Shown: positions 36,000-47,167 of the stretch, piece by piece | How positions within the stretch are numbered: position 1 is the stretch's first letter | Layout of the letters: each line of letters starts with the position of its first letter | Origin: Trichuris trichiura | Taxonomy: Eukaryota > Nematoda > Enoplea > Trichinellida > Trichuridae | Assembly (NCBI GenBank): GCA_037903355.1 | Contig: JBAJFE010000005.1 | Coordinates: 1,736,001 to 1,800,000 of the forward strand | Direction of reading: 5' to 3' | DNA: 64,000 bases | The notes under the pieces: generated by a model | The model's input: the letters and a program-made list of their open reading frames with translations, nothing else | Database searches by the model: none | What the model was told of the DNA's origin: nothing | Position numbers and translations under genes: made by a program

Positions 36000-37439
36000 T
36001 TTTGTTTCTAGAGCAACTATATGCAAATCTATTTACAAGTAGGATATGAATGGCATGCTCAAAACAGTCATAAAAGGTTTAAATAAATTTCTTATGGTTG
36101 ACAAACCTCTTTGTCTTTTCCAAAGATAGGTGAAATCGTAGCCTTGTTTATTTTTTTTAAATCTGCACTGATTCGTTGCCACGTCAAGAGCGCTGTGAAC
36201 TTCAGGCGAAGATGTTTTTTGCTTTTTAGGGAACGTAAAGGTGAACAGGAATTTGGCTCAAACGGTTTGAAGAGACGTAGGAGACGAAGTTCAGACGTTA
36301 GATGCGAGTTTGTTGGTTCATTGGTAACGCTTTGTTATTTGGTATTGCTTGATACATCTATTTCTAAATATGAAACTTGAACACGCAGCGTTTTCTTACG
36401 GGACTGTAAATTCTCGTAAAATTCAAGATTTTGTTTACCGTAAGGATCCCGTTAATAATTTGAAAAATAAGCCAGAGCAATCATGTGGTATTGGACGGTA
36501 CACTACTTGAAAGCTCCGGTTTATCTTTCAAGTTATGAACGGGATTCTTACTGTAAATGATATCTTGAAATATGCAACTGAATAATGGCTTACGTACATT
36601 TATTTTGAATAAACGTAACAGGTTCGAACCTTTAAGGCCAATGACGTTCTTTTTAAGGATAACCGCTCCGCTGTCCATGTCAACAACGTCGGGTTGTGAT
36701 ATACGTAGTTTTTGAAGGAGATTAAGTTACATAAAAAGCGAGTAGAAGTGCTGCTTGATAAGATGAGGAAATTTTTTTGATATGTAAATTTGTTTTCGGC
36801 ATGTCAATTTTGTTCGTAAATTCTGTTGACGTTAGAATATCCAGTGCATCTTCTAACGCTTTCTGACATGCTCGATATACAGGAAGGAGCGGGTTTTTGC
36901 GATTGATTCATGTAAATAATTTCATATTGCCAAATTTGTAAAGCTTTGGGCGCGTAACACCTCGTAACGAGCTGAGGGGGTTTCATAGTGCGCTTTTACG
37001 TTTACAGTAGCGAACGTCCAGAAAATACAATTTTATAGTCTGAAATAATTTCCTCCGACAAAGCGCTAAATTTTCCAGCACTTAGCGTTCTGCTCAAAAG
37101 AGTGAACAACGTTGACTACGACAACAGAGCAGTTTCAAAAAAAAGTACTGAAACTTTAACAATCTATTACTAATAGCCACAGTTTTATCTTTATCTTAAT
37201 TTTGCTAAAAGTGTTTTGGTTGACGTTCAAAAAATAGAGGTGCGAAGGTCATTTCAGTGCTTAAGTTTTAATTTACAAAGTCTGATACTTCAGCGTGACG
37301 TGGCTATTGTGGTGAAACGAGTTGAGCAGAATTCACGCGTTAGCCGTATTACTAGTGATAACACTGTATTATTGTCGCCTTCGTTTACTTGCTGCAGAAT
37401 TTGTGAAAATGGATAATGTTTTTTGAAAACGTTTATCAG
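36000..37439. other. Gap between the galectin-like genes
   Basis: Contains the poly-A signal of gene A and presumably the first exon(s) of gene B, which I could not locate. No convincing signal-peptide exon with a phase-0 donor was found. Frames such as 36111-36380 plus end in a basic run (RRRRRSSD) but have no recognisable neighbours. Confidence 0.45.
36082..36087 (+). terminator. Polyadenylation signal of galectin-like gene A
   Basis: AATAAA 83 nt after the favoured stop codon of galectin-like gene A. Its position supports the transcript ending at the 35997-35999 stop rather than splicing onward. Confidence 0.5.
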
Positions 37440-38005
37440 CCTCTTCCTTGGGAAGCTTCGTTCGCACCGCTAATTTCCGTTCAAGTCGTTGAAATTGTTT
37501 TGGCAATTCAACCGGACCCAGTAACCTCAGTGATTAATTTGCATGTTGGTGGTGACATTGCGTGGCATTTCAGAGCTTACTACGCGCTTAAGGTGCGTCT
37601 GATGGTACGCGTTTTGAGTAGAACATCTAAAAAGCAGACAATTTCAGGGATGGGTGATGAACTCGAACGTTGATGGCGTCTGGCAGGCGGAACGAAGAAT
37701 GCCTATGAAACTTTGCGTTGTTCCGGGCAAACGCATCAACGTAAGAATCGTAATTGGACCTTCCAAAGTTCAAGTATGCTTCTTTTCACTTTCCGCCGAG
37801 CTGGCGTTTATCTCTTTTTTCGCAGGCAACATACGACAACCAAACGATTAATGATATCCGCGATTTAGTTGGTCTACCAATTAGTCACGTCACCGTAACG
37901 CATGATGTTATTTTGTACAAAATCAGAATCTACAATATGGGCAGGTATTTTGTTTGACGTTAAATTTTGCCATCTTCATCCTTCTCCTTCAGAAACATTC
38001 GGTAA
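37440..38005 (+). CDS. Galectin-like protein B (5' exon not found)
   Basis: Four exons in consistent phase: 37440-37592, 37648-37773, 37826-37944 and 37993-38005 (stop TAA). The protein starts PLPWEASFAPL, the usual opening strand of a galectin domain, then VINLHVGGDIAWHFRAYY, WVMNSNVDGVWQAERRMPMK and ISHVTVTHDVILYKIRIYN. Here the W-x-x-E-x-R sugar-contact motif is preserved (WQAERR), but the HFNPR motif is changed to HFRAY. Exon 2 of gene A and the first exon listed here have identical length and junctions, so the two genes are tandem duplicates. AATAAA lies at 38113-38118. The acceptor before 37440 implies an upstream exon, by analogy a signal peptide. Confidence 0.65.
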
Positions 38006-38112
38006 TAGTGCGAATATTCATTGGTGTTCACTCCGCTGTTTAAAAAAACATCATGTAAAACTTATTCAAGTATTGTATAAATATTATTCAATTATTCAAA
38101 CAAACAAAGGAC

Positions 38113-38118
38113 AATAAA
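38113..38118 (+). terminator. Polyadenylation signal of galectin-like gene B
   Basis: Canonical AATAAA 108 nt after the stop codon of the galectin-like gene B, on the same strand and in otherwise AT-rich non-coding sequence. Confidence 0.6.
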
Positions 38119-39124
38119 AGTATTTCCATTGCTTACTACGGAAGCGTAGTGCTGGTCACTGAGTGAATTCTATACAACTTACCAATGCTGAATTGCTATA
38201 GAATTTTACATGACGTAATGACATGTGTTGTACGTGACATTACTTTCTTTCCAGCACTTAAAAGAGTGATGTGTCAGCTAACTAATGGAAATGTCTGTTA
38301 ATAATTTATTATCAGATGCTATTTCAAGTGATTTATGAACATAGAATTGTTTACCGCTGTTGTTCAACAGAACAAACTGGATAAGAGGCTAAAAGTATTA
38401 AAGAGTTACAGGCACTTGAGAAATGAACACGAGTGCTCTTGTCGTTACCAACCTTCCAGCATAGTTGCTGTTTGCCTCTCAAAGTGAAACAGAAGCAGTG
38501 AATGTTCAACAGGAAGGGTCGAGAGATCGATTGATTGAAGAGCTCTTGTTCTATATTAGCTTTACGTAAAGTTGAGCGTCAGTTTAGCACCACTTCAATT
38601 CTTCGAGCCGGATTGCCGACTTATGTAAAGTGTTGTTGAAAACTGTTTTATAAACTTGTCTTCCCTTAAGGTCGAATAAATCCAAGTAATCCCATTACCG
38701 CAAAACAGCGCATGTCATTGAGTTCATCTTATTGGGTAAACTTAATGTTTACTTTTTCTGGATTGTCTACCGTCAATGTATGTTAGAAGTCGATGCTGGA
38801 TAAACAGGGAGCATAAAAGAAAGCGTTTTCGTTAGCGTATTTACTTGCAGTATTGACATCTTTGTTTCCAAGACTCTCCGCTTATTTCTACTAAAGTCAG
38901 GTAACAATTACTTCAATTATGTATTGCACATTTTTAATTTGTGGGAAGTAACAGTGTTTTTAGATTTCAAGGTTGTTATCTTACATGAATTTGCAGAGTT
39001 AAAGAAGAAATAATAACAAGACTTTCGCTTTCAAGGAAAACCAGTCAAGCCAACAATCTGACGATCATTTCAGGAGTTCATTTAGGCGCAGACGATCGTA
39101 ACCTTTGAATCCTGTATAAGAGAT
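38119..39124. other. Intergenic, upstream of OATP copy 2
   Basis: About 1 kb with no supported gene or repeat. It presumably contains the promoter and 5' untranslated region of the transporter starting at 39125. Confidence 0.5.
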
Positions 39125-42100
39125 ATGAGCTTGTTACCCAAGATCAGTAGTCTTTGGAAATTTTTGATTGCCTTTTGCTTATGCTTCTTCCTGGAGACTA
39201 TGACGTCAACTTATTTAATTAGCTGCGTTCAGAGTATTGAAAGACAATTCCAGATAACGAGCAAGCTTTCTGGTATACTGATTTCGTCCGGAGATGCGGG
39301 ATACATGTTTACTGTCGTTTTACTGGCCTATTTTGGAAGCAAAGGAAACCGACCTCGATGGATTGGAAGCGGTTTTTTGTTCACTTCGGTGGCTTGCTTT
39401 TTTATTGCCTTGCCGAGTCTCCTTTTCCGACCTAACCAGAGCCATCAGTTGGCCTTCAGTAACGATACCTTTGATAATTTAAAATTGCCCAGCGAACTTA
39501 TTACTTACGGTGAAGTGGACAGCGTGAGAAAACTTCTTGCTCATCCGCACATTGGATGTTCCATTCGTAATTGGATGCTGCGGGATGGGGTGCAGATTCC
39601 AAAGAGATGGCACCCTTTCGATCAGTCTGTTCACTTGTGCGTTGACGATGAGAATATGCTTACATTTGACATACCGGAACCACTTAGAAAAATGCTGCTG
39701 TTCTATTTCAGCCAGACAACTACCTATGAAATATTTGCTCGACATTTAGTCGACGCTTTTAATTCCATTTACGCGCAGCCACAGAACCAAGTTACATGGC
39801 AGCATTACCATAAAGAGAAATTGCACAACTTGTCCAGATTACCTTCTTACTGTAGTCATCTTGTAAATCGTGTGCGGCTTTTCGCTGACGATCAACATTG
39901 CGAAATGCGTAGAACAAATGAAATAGCTTTTGTCCTTGTTTTTATTGGAATGATTTTAATTGGTATTGGTCACAGTGTACCATGGACGTTGGGTGTACCT
40001 TTGATTGATGATTGCGTCAAGAAGAACAACGCACCCACATACTTCTGTAAGCGTTTGTTTAGAACCCACTTTTCTGCTTTGCAACTCGATGTTTCTCCTT
40101 TCAGCTGGTGTATTTTTCATAAAGATACTTGGACCTATGGTTGGCTTCTTCCTAGGAGGACTATGCAATCATTTGTATTATAATTTAAGTTCAGATCCCG
40201 CCATTAGCTATACTGATGTAAATTGGATCGGCGCTTGGTGGTTAGGCTTTCTACTGATTTTCTTTCTTTTACCCGCTCCAGCTATGATGCTTTTCTTTTT
40301 GCCACGTTTCGACCGAGTTGCTAAGCCGAGTCAACTTGGCGGGAAACAACCTCAAGTTCACCCTGACCCTACGAATAATGTAGGAGACTTTCAGCACGAT
40401 GAATCAAAGCACCACTCGCCGTTAGTATTAGAGCTACGACGTATGGACAAACTTTGTTGATATATTGTCTTTATACTATAAGCTATTTCCTATTTTATTT
40501 TAGGATTTGTTTTCGCTCTCGTCCTGTTGTTCAAAAGCCCTGTATACATGTTATCGCTGGTTGGCCGTCTGTTCGAATTTCTTTCCTACAAAGGATTCTC
40601 TGTTTTCCAGACGAAATATTTGGAAAGTAACTTTGACTTGCCAGTGCGCGTCTCGACCTTTTATCTTGGTGGGATGAACCGCCTAATTATGCATACTTAA
40701 ACTGCCAAGTGCCCTTTTGGGATTCAGGTATTTTTGACGTTGTCGTGTTTGCTATGGGAACTTTGTTGGGCAGCTTTTTGATACGAAAGTTTCGCCTACA
40801 AGGTCGCAAAGCGGCTGCTTTTGTAGCTGCATGCACGGGTGTGTGCGCGGTTGCGTCGGTGCTTCAAATTTTTCTGTCATGCAATTTTGCCAAGAAATCT
40901 TTGGCAGCTGCGGCGCACAGGTAGGCAACAGGCGCAGTTTTTCCATTTTTACGAAGGGACTATTTTCTGCTGCTCCAATAGTTTGCATACAATTGACGCC
41001 CTTACTTTCAACAATTCGTGCAGCAGTCACTGCGAATGCGATCCTCACTTGTTATTTCCCGTGTGCAGCAGTTCTGGAAAGGCTTATTTCTCGCCTTGTC
41101 AAGCCGGATGTCAACAATTCTCACCTGCAAACCTACCCAAAGTAAGTATATTGCGTTGTTCGCCTGTACAGCGCAATTTTGTAAATGCTATACGCGACTG
41201 AAACAATCCAGAAAAGTTCTGAACTGTATTCCCGCAGTTAAATGCTTTTGAATTGCCTAAGTGAATCAGCGTTTAATCTGATCGAGTTTAAAGACCGAAA
41301 ACTAAGATTATTAAATTATGATTTAAAAAGTTTGGTTCAGTCACCTATTTTCTGCTGCACAATTAGCAGCAAGTTGATGAAAAGGTCTCAAAAGTTGCAC
41401 TACCATCTTTCAACTGTTGCTGATTTCAGAATTTCACCGATTGCTTCTGCGTCGACAGTGGTAGTTACGTCAGTCAAGAAAATTGTAGTAACGATTGCCG
41501 AATACCAATAATCATCTATTTTGCATTGATAAGCATTAGCGGGTTTGCATCCGGCATTTCCATGCTACCCAGCGTATTCATTACTCTTAGGTAACCACAC
41601 TTTCGCCGTCCGTACATGAGCATACGCATTGATTTTTTGCGCTTTTGTAGATCTGTTCCCATCCATCTCAAGTCTGTTGCATTAGGATTCAGTGGTTTTT
41701 TGCTGAGCTTATTAAGTAGGCAATTTACAAGCTTTTTTTGTATTTTTATTAATTTTTAGGTACTCTTCCTTCTCCAATTATGTATGGTCACGTGATTGAC
41801 AGCACATGCTTATTGTGGAAGAAGAGTTGTGGGAAACATGGCTCCTGCAGTCTATACGACGTCGACGCCTTGCGCACAAAGTAAGCGTCGCATTTTGCGC
41901 TTTACTTAAGTTGTGTTTGAAATAAGATTCTTCGACGGCGTGTGTTGGCTTTATTGTTAAAATTTCGCAGGCATATTTCGCTACACGCGTCTTTACGCCT
42001 TCTTTCCTTCCTGTTCGATCTGATGGTTATACGCTGGGCAAAAGGTTTAAAATTCTTGGAGGAGCCATCATTTGAAGAAAGGGAACCACCCGAAGAGATG

Positions 42101-42268
42101 ACTACACTGCCTGCACCTGCAGTGCAACCTAAGAAAAGACGTTGCGAAAGTCTTCGTGTAGCTTCAAGAACTGCTCGTCGAACCTTCAGGAAAGTCAGCG
42201 AGGTTGTCAGTCGTGATGATCACTTGATACTTCAAGCGAGAATAAGAAGTGGCTCTATAAATTTATGA
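39125..42268 (+). CDS. Organic anion transporter polypeptide (OATP/SLCO family), copy 2
   Basis: Nine exons with the same layout as copy 1: 39125-40046, 40105-40440, 40504-40668, 40728-40920, 40982-41141, 41430-41590, 41651-41715, 41760-41880 and 41971-42268. The phases sum exactly to 806 residues plus stop. The start ATG gives MSLLPKISSLWKFLIAFCLC, leading straight into membrane segment 1. Signatures: SIERQFQITSKLSG (residues 37-50), GNRPRWIG (74-81), MILIGIGHSVPWTLG, GVFFIKILGPMVGFFLGG, WIGAWWLGF, SYKGFSVFQTKYLES and the extracellular cysteine loop SSHCECDP ... YFSPCQAGC. The C-terminal cytoplasmic tail is long and basic (KKRRCESLRVASRTARR). All family landmarks are intact, so this is likely a working multi-pass carrier; the substrate cannot be told from sequence. 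It arose by duplication with the 29.6-kb gene. Confidence 0.94.
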
Positions 42269-42372
42269 CTCACAATTGCGGCAATCATGTCGTCCGCGAA
42301 AAGTGTCTTCTGCTGCTTAATTTCTTTCGCAAAAGCCGTCCAGAAAAGCTTTGCCAATTTAGACGAACGCTT

Positions 42373-42734
42373 TCATAGTGGAGGGAACTGTTGCCCCATC
42401 TGCGACGGTGGCACGCGGTTAAACAAGCCTTGCAAGAAGCCCGTATTTCGATGCAAGCAGGAGGAGAACGGGCATTCGTAAAACCCCCCGGCACTACCGA
42501 CAAAGGGTCTTTCCAAATATGGACCGGCGTAATATTCACTGCCAGGGTAGTAGAACGGATAATTTCGATATGGGTAAACTGCATTGTAGGTTGGACTGTA
42601 GCAGCGGTTCTGCAATTAAAAAATTGTATTTCAAAAACACTTCTCTGTTGCACCCGGGAATGTTGGCGTACTGTCTGTGGAATAACGATGCGCAGGTAGA
42701 CAGGTAAGCGTATGTGTAGGCTTTCATGACGCAT
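42373..42734 (-). CDS. Small Tyr/Pro-rich protein, candidate
   Basis: The main exon (42373-42609) follows a good acceptor (ttaattgcag) and encodes 78 residues extremely rich in Tyr and Pro, starting NRCYSPTYNAVYPYRNYPFY, with ECPFSSC later and ending GQQFPPL-stop. A first exon 42654-42734 beginning MRHESLHIRLPVYLRI would join in phase 0 through a 44-nt intron. It does not look like a signal peptide, so the true 5' end may lie elsewhere. Composition resembles the two aromatic-rich secreted genes at 43.9 and 45.3 kb. Such Tyr/Pro composition is known in structural, cross-linkable extracellular proteins; that role here is inference. Confidence 0.45.
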
Positions 42735-43920
42735 TAATTTAAGTATTAGCGCGAAGCGGATTTCTAAGTAATCAAAAGAGGCTCAGGATGTAGCAAAGCT
42801 TTGCTACAGCAGGGTAGTATGATCTGTTCTCTATTAGAAACTGGTTAAGTATGTTGAGCTGAGTTTTGGAATGCGCCGATGAACTGCTGATAAAAACAAC
42901 ATTCTAGTTCGTATGTTGCTGTAAATATTTCTCGCTGTTTGCCCCTTTTAGCATATTCTCATTCTTTCAGCATTATTGTACGGGTCTCTTTCTTGCACAT
43001 AAACTTCATTTCGCCGTTCATATCTCATCTTACATGACTTTTCAGCCTCACATGAAAATGTCATATTGTCCAGCTTTTACTCATCTCTGTCTAGACTTAA
43101 GATCTATATTTTCTTTTGCTTTATGTTAATATCTCTTATTTCGTTCAATAAATTGTTAAGAAATGTTCTGTTTAATTGATATTTTGAAAAAATCTTTCAG
43201 TACTTACATAGGCTGCTCGTTCTGAATAATTTCGCTTCTTGCGCAAGTGAATCCTCTCGAATGTCTTGTAGTCGGCTACAGCTTTGAAAGGTTGTCTGAA
43301 ATTGCTAGTTAAGCAAATGAAATTGACTTTGCTGTTCTGTTTTTCTACTTTTCTACTTGTATTCGAGGGAACGCTTTGACGCAGAGTGCAATTGATACGC
43401 AGACGATCACCCAGAGAAGCATAGTAAGTGCTTTATGCATATAATTTTAGCGCGAAAGGGCTCGTTCTTAGTTCTTTACAAGGTGATTCGACATGCTCAT
43501 TCCTGTAATGTTCTGGTCTTCTTCGCTATTCCAGTTTTGACTTCCTTTTATGGGTGACCGTGTTTATAATGCGGCAGCGGCAGGCCAGAAGTGCTAAAAT
43601 GCCTTAACACGTTTCTCGCTGCAGCCTTCCGTAAGTGCCAATTTAATTACTTTCTTCATTGTTTCGCTCAGAGATTGTTCACTTCAATTTACGACGACCT
43701 TATTTATGTACAAAACGCTCTTTTGAGCAGTGCTTTGAAGCTCTTATATGAACTACTGTTTGTTCTACGTTTATAAAAGTTGGCTGAGCAAATTCTAATC
43801 TGTAATTCATACCTGCTTATCTAAACATTAATTTCTTTCTTTTTTTCGCTCATCTGATCATTCAACAATGTGCAAGGAACGTACTACTCATCATAATTGC
43901 TGTTTCAAGTTCAGACATCT
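42735..43920. other. Intergenic; contains one orphan signal-peptide-like frame
   Basis: At about 43318 an ATG opens MKLTLLFCFSTFLLVFEGTL followed directly by a stop. One base out of frame the sequence continues open (TQSAIDTQTITQRSI) to a GTAAGT donor at about 43425. This may be a frameshifted first exon of another small secreted gene. Nothing else was seen. Confidence 0.35.
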
Positions 43921-44407
43921 ATGACTCCTATTCCCTTGTTATTGATTATCGGTTGCATGCTTTGCTGGCATGAAAGCAAAAGTATTCCCATTATGTAAGC
44001 ATCACAACGCTTTTTTTGAGTGACGATTATTCCATGTTGGGCCCCTCGTTTCAGCATCACTCCTGGCATCCAACATCTCTTCCGAAAATATCCTTATTGG
44101 CCACAGACACGTGATATTCCCGGATATGACCCGGTCTAAAAGCGATATGTCCATTTTGCTATAAAGTACTTACGGAATTTGCTTCCAGTATTTCACTCCC
44201 TACTCGAACTGGGGCGTACTGAAAGGATTTCAGCCGAACGATCCAAAGCATTATGAATTTATGCAGCCTGTAGGCTTACCAAGGTTTGTCAGTGTTATTT
44301 TGAATGGAATCAGATTGGGCAACAATGGCCACATGAAGTGAGAAGAGCACCTGTTCCGCTTCTTTTTATCTCATCATAAAATCTTTAGCCTGCTACTGGA
44401 AGGCTAA
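43921..44407 (+). CDS. Small secreted aromatic/proline-rich protein 1
   Basis: Four exons with perfect phase: 43921-43994, 44055-44133, 44189-44283 and 44389-44407 (88 codons, stop TAA). Exon 1 starts with ATG and encodes a textbook signal peptide (MTPIPLLLIIGCMLCW). The mature part is short and dominated by Tyr, Trp, Phe and Pro: RKYPYWPQTRDIPGYDP, then YFTPYSNWGVLKGFQPNDPK, then HYEFMQPVGLP. There are no cysteines in the mature part and no known domain. It is convergent with a second, opposite-strand gene of the same style (44735-45298). The family is not recognised. The composition would suit a self-associating or cross-linked extracellular matrix or secretion component; that is inference. 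Confidence 0.65.
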
Positions 44408-44734
44408 CTGCAATTGACCATACTATCCGAAAAGTTGGATGTCTGCTGCCCTACTGTTGAGATAAAGTAAATTTCTTGTTCGTTTGGATGCGAGCAAACT
44501 GCGGAAGTTGCAAAGAAGAAAATGGCACGTGAGCATTTATTGTTTATTAGAACTATTTTCAAGGCGAACTGAAGATGACCTGCCATATTTCATAACTGTT
44601 GATGTTTGATTGTTGATAAGATAAAACGTGTCGCGGCCTCGTGAACTGTCGATGAAAATTAACTTACGGTCTTCCACCTTACCTGCGGGTCACCGCCTGA
44701 TACAAACGTTTAACTGTAGTCAACTTTGTCTTGG

Positions 44735-45298
44735 CTAATACCATGGAATTGGTCTGTAGAATGATCCGTACGGCATTGAGGTTGTCAATTGTAGTTTGCG
44801 GTTTCCGGCCCACCATCCTTGAGTCTTTGGCATCCAGTTGACCCATGCATAATTCCAGAACATTGGTGGAAATATACGTTCCTCGTAAAGTTTGTGATAC
44901 TGCTGATGCTTTGGAGTTTGCCATGGCTCCATTGGTCTCTAAAAGTCGTTCATATTGAAATTCCGTTAAGTTGGCTATTTCAAAGTTTCATCACCATTCC
45001 AGGTAGTCTCCACAGCGGTGGGCTGTTCAAGCCTGGTATATATTCCGGTGGTATTGGTGGATAATTTGACTCTATGTCACCCTCCATCCTGTAAATGACA
45101 TGAGTAGCGCTTAAATGTGCGTGTATGTGCGAAAAAGAAACAAAAAAATTATTGCGACTATATGCTTGGACGTTTGAATGTAAGACAATGGGCGAGTTAA
45201 AAAATTCTTGAGGATAATCCTTACACTGTGAACGCACGAGCTATAGCACATGTTGCGATGACTCGCAAAACGAAGGCGGGTGAAACAACGGAGCGCAT
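44735..45298 (-). CDS. Small secreted aromatic/proline-rich protein 2
   Basis: Three exons in exact phase: 45225-45298, 44995-45088 and 44735-44938 (123 codons, stop TAG). Exon 1 encodes a signal peptide, MRSVVSPAFVLRVIATCAIA, with a likely cleavage after ARA. The mature protein opens with an acidic MEGDIESN, then NYPPIPPEYIPGLNSPPLWR, EPWQTPKHQQYHKLYEERIF and FWNYAWVNWMPKTQGWWAGN, ending FYRPIPWY. Eight Trp and about a dozen Tyr/Phe in roughly 100 mature residues with a very high Pro content is exceptional. There are no mature cysteines. It has the same style as the neighbour at 43921-44407 but no obvious collinear alignment, so a family relationship is suspected, not shown. Confidence 0.68.
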
Positions 45299-46285
45299 AT
45301 TTAACTTCTCTGCCACTTTTACACTTTCCCAAAGGCGTTCATTTGAATGACAATTGTTGTTATTGTTCCAAACTGCGGTGTAATAAACAAGCAGCGTCAA
45401 CCCATTTAAACGAATTTTGTCATATCTATTTCCCACTAATGAAATGTGACAAACTAATTTTCAAAACTGTTAATGGCCATCCAGGCGAGTATACGCATTA
45501 AGGGAACCAACCTCTTTCTGCCTGCTGTTGTGCCAAGTATGCCGTCAGCGTTGTACGAATCGAAAACGGCCACTTTAGCGCAATCGGATTTTAAACGCAT
45601 TACTGACGCAAAGACCTGATGAGCAACAACGCGGAAGCAATTCAGTTAGCTCATATTACAAAATTCTTTTGACGCCTAGCCAGCTGATCCTGCGAATCGT
45701 TATATGTACTGTAGGCTGAGCTGGCGCAGGGTTAAAACCGAGAATAGTTGCAATGTAGTCACTCCAAAACTGCCAAAAAATTTGCAAACTACTTCTGCAT
45801 GTTGCTGTCTTCCGACACACGCAAATGGTTTAAGTCTAAAAGGGTTGCTATTTTTTTGAAAAATGCAGGTTCCATCTTACTGTACGTTTGCCGCCCTTCC
45901 TATTCTGTCGTCATCTAAGCCTAAATTTTTATTTCGGCTTAGACATAAGCACGATGTGCAGCACGCTTTCCACTAAAAGCAAATGGACAACATTTTCCAG
46001 CCTGCGTTGGCCAAAAGAACGGCCCATTTTTAACTTGTCGTTGCTACTTTCCAAGTGGTCGTAGTCCTAATGGATCAACGCAGTGACTAGTAAAATGTGC
46101 GTTGCTTAATTTCGTTGCTATTGCTTTAGATTAGAGATGATATTTTTCGGGAAAAACGATACATAATTTTCGTATGTAATTCGTTAAACGCAAAGCATTT
46201 TTTCGCGAATGTAATTGAAACCTTTTGCTACAAAACTTGTAGTTCAAAATGTCATACACTTTTTCAGCGGCAAATTGTGCTGTTT
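45299..46285. other. Intergenic, no gene recognised
   Basis: Nearly 1 kb between divergently arranged genes (secreted protein 2 on minus, methyltransferase on plus). Only short frames and no repeat were noticed. Likely contains both promoters. Confidence 0.5.
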
Positions 46286-47111
46286 ATGTTCAACCTGCCG
46301 GAATTTGTGGCAAAACGATTGTCCCGCGAGCTTAAATGCCCGACACCTACTTTTTACGGTTATCTAACTGCGTTTTTGTTGCTTCGGCGATCGAGTCGTG
46401 TCAGCGAGCAGGCCGTTGAACTGTTGCCGGTGACACCAAATGATAAAGTTCTCGAAGTTGGATTTGGCCTTGGCAGAGGATTGTTGAAATTGTTCGAAAA
46501 AATTGAATTGGGCAACGGATCGGTGTACGGCACCGAAAGGTATGCAGGTTTGCCCTCCGCGTGCTTGATGTTCAAGCAGTTGTAGGTCCGAGTACTTGGC
46601 GCAAAGAGCAAATAAATTATTAGCGCTCGAATTGGCAACCGGCAAATTGGAAATTTTCTACACTCCTGCTGTTCACCTCCCTTTTCCCGACGACAGCTTC
46701 GATTGGGTCTTTCATAATGATTGTTTCTATTATTTTCTCGGTGCTCCTTGCCTGCACGAACTAAGCCGCGTCTTGAAGCCGGAAGGCAAAATGGTGACAG
46801 CATTGTCCCTGGAAAGACTAAAATGGTTGCAAAGTAGGAATCTGCTTACGGGCGCATTTTTTCGTAATCCATTGGACTACATGATTGCTTTGGAACGATG
46901 CGGCTTTTGTGATGTGCGCTTCGAATATCACAAAGTTGGTACGGAGCGGTTCGAAACAATTTTCGCGTCCAAGTCTGTTGAGCAATCTATGCGTACACTC
47001 GAACAAAAGGAAAATGAATTCTTCGACGAACTAATTAAGCGAGAGAAAGCTAGGAGGAGTCTCGAAAGTTCGTTACCGGTTTCGCAGGTTATGACGCCGC
47101 AGAAAAAATAA
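46286..47111 (+). CDS. Class I SAM-dependent methyltransferase
   Basis: Two exons, 46286-46539 and 46586-47111, join in phase to 259 codons. The S-adenosylmethionine-binding motif I is VLEVGFGLGRGL (residues about 57-68), followed after about 15 residues by an acidic position in VYGTER. Motif post-I/IV-like residues are FPDDSFDWVFHNDCFYYF, and motif VI-like LSRVLKPEGKMV is the typical 'vLkpGG' strand of the UbiE/Methyltransf_11 group. The C-terminus is a charged helix (LEQKENEFFDELIKREKARR). The substrate cannot be told. The frame is open upstream to a GTG; the first ATG (46286) is taken as start. The stop codon is embedded in an AATAAA (47107-47112), and the next gene starts only 56 nt on. 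Confidence 0.85.
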
Positions 47112-47112
47112 A
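47107..47112 (+). terminator. AATAAA overlapping the methyltransferase stop codon
   Basis: The poly-A hexamer AATAAA contains the TAA stop of the methyltransferase. If used, the 3' untranslated region would be only about 15-25 nt and the mRNA would end right where the next gene's transcript must begin, as in nematode operons or overlapping units. A CCTTAG (47122-47127) just after could serve as a trans-splice acceptor. Confidence 0.45.
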
Positions 47113-47167
47113 CGTTCGATGCCTTAGCCATTGTTTCGGATTTTATGCGACAAATCGCATTAAAAAT

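Noticed and set aside
46360..46803. 147-codon minus-strand frame
   Set aside because: Antisense to the methyltransferase, whose SAM-binding motif and splice phases are clear.
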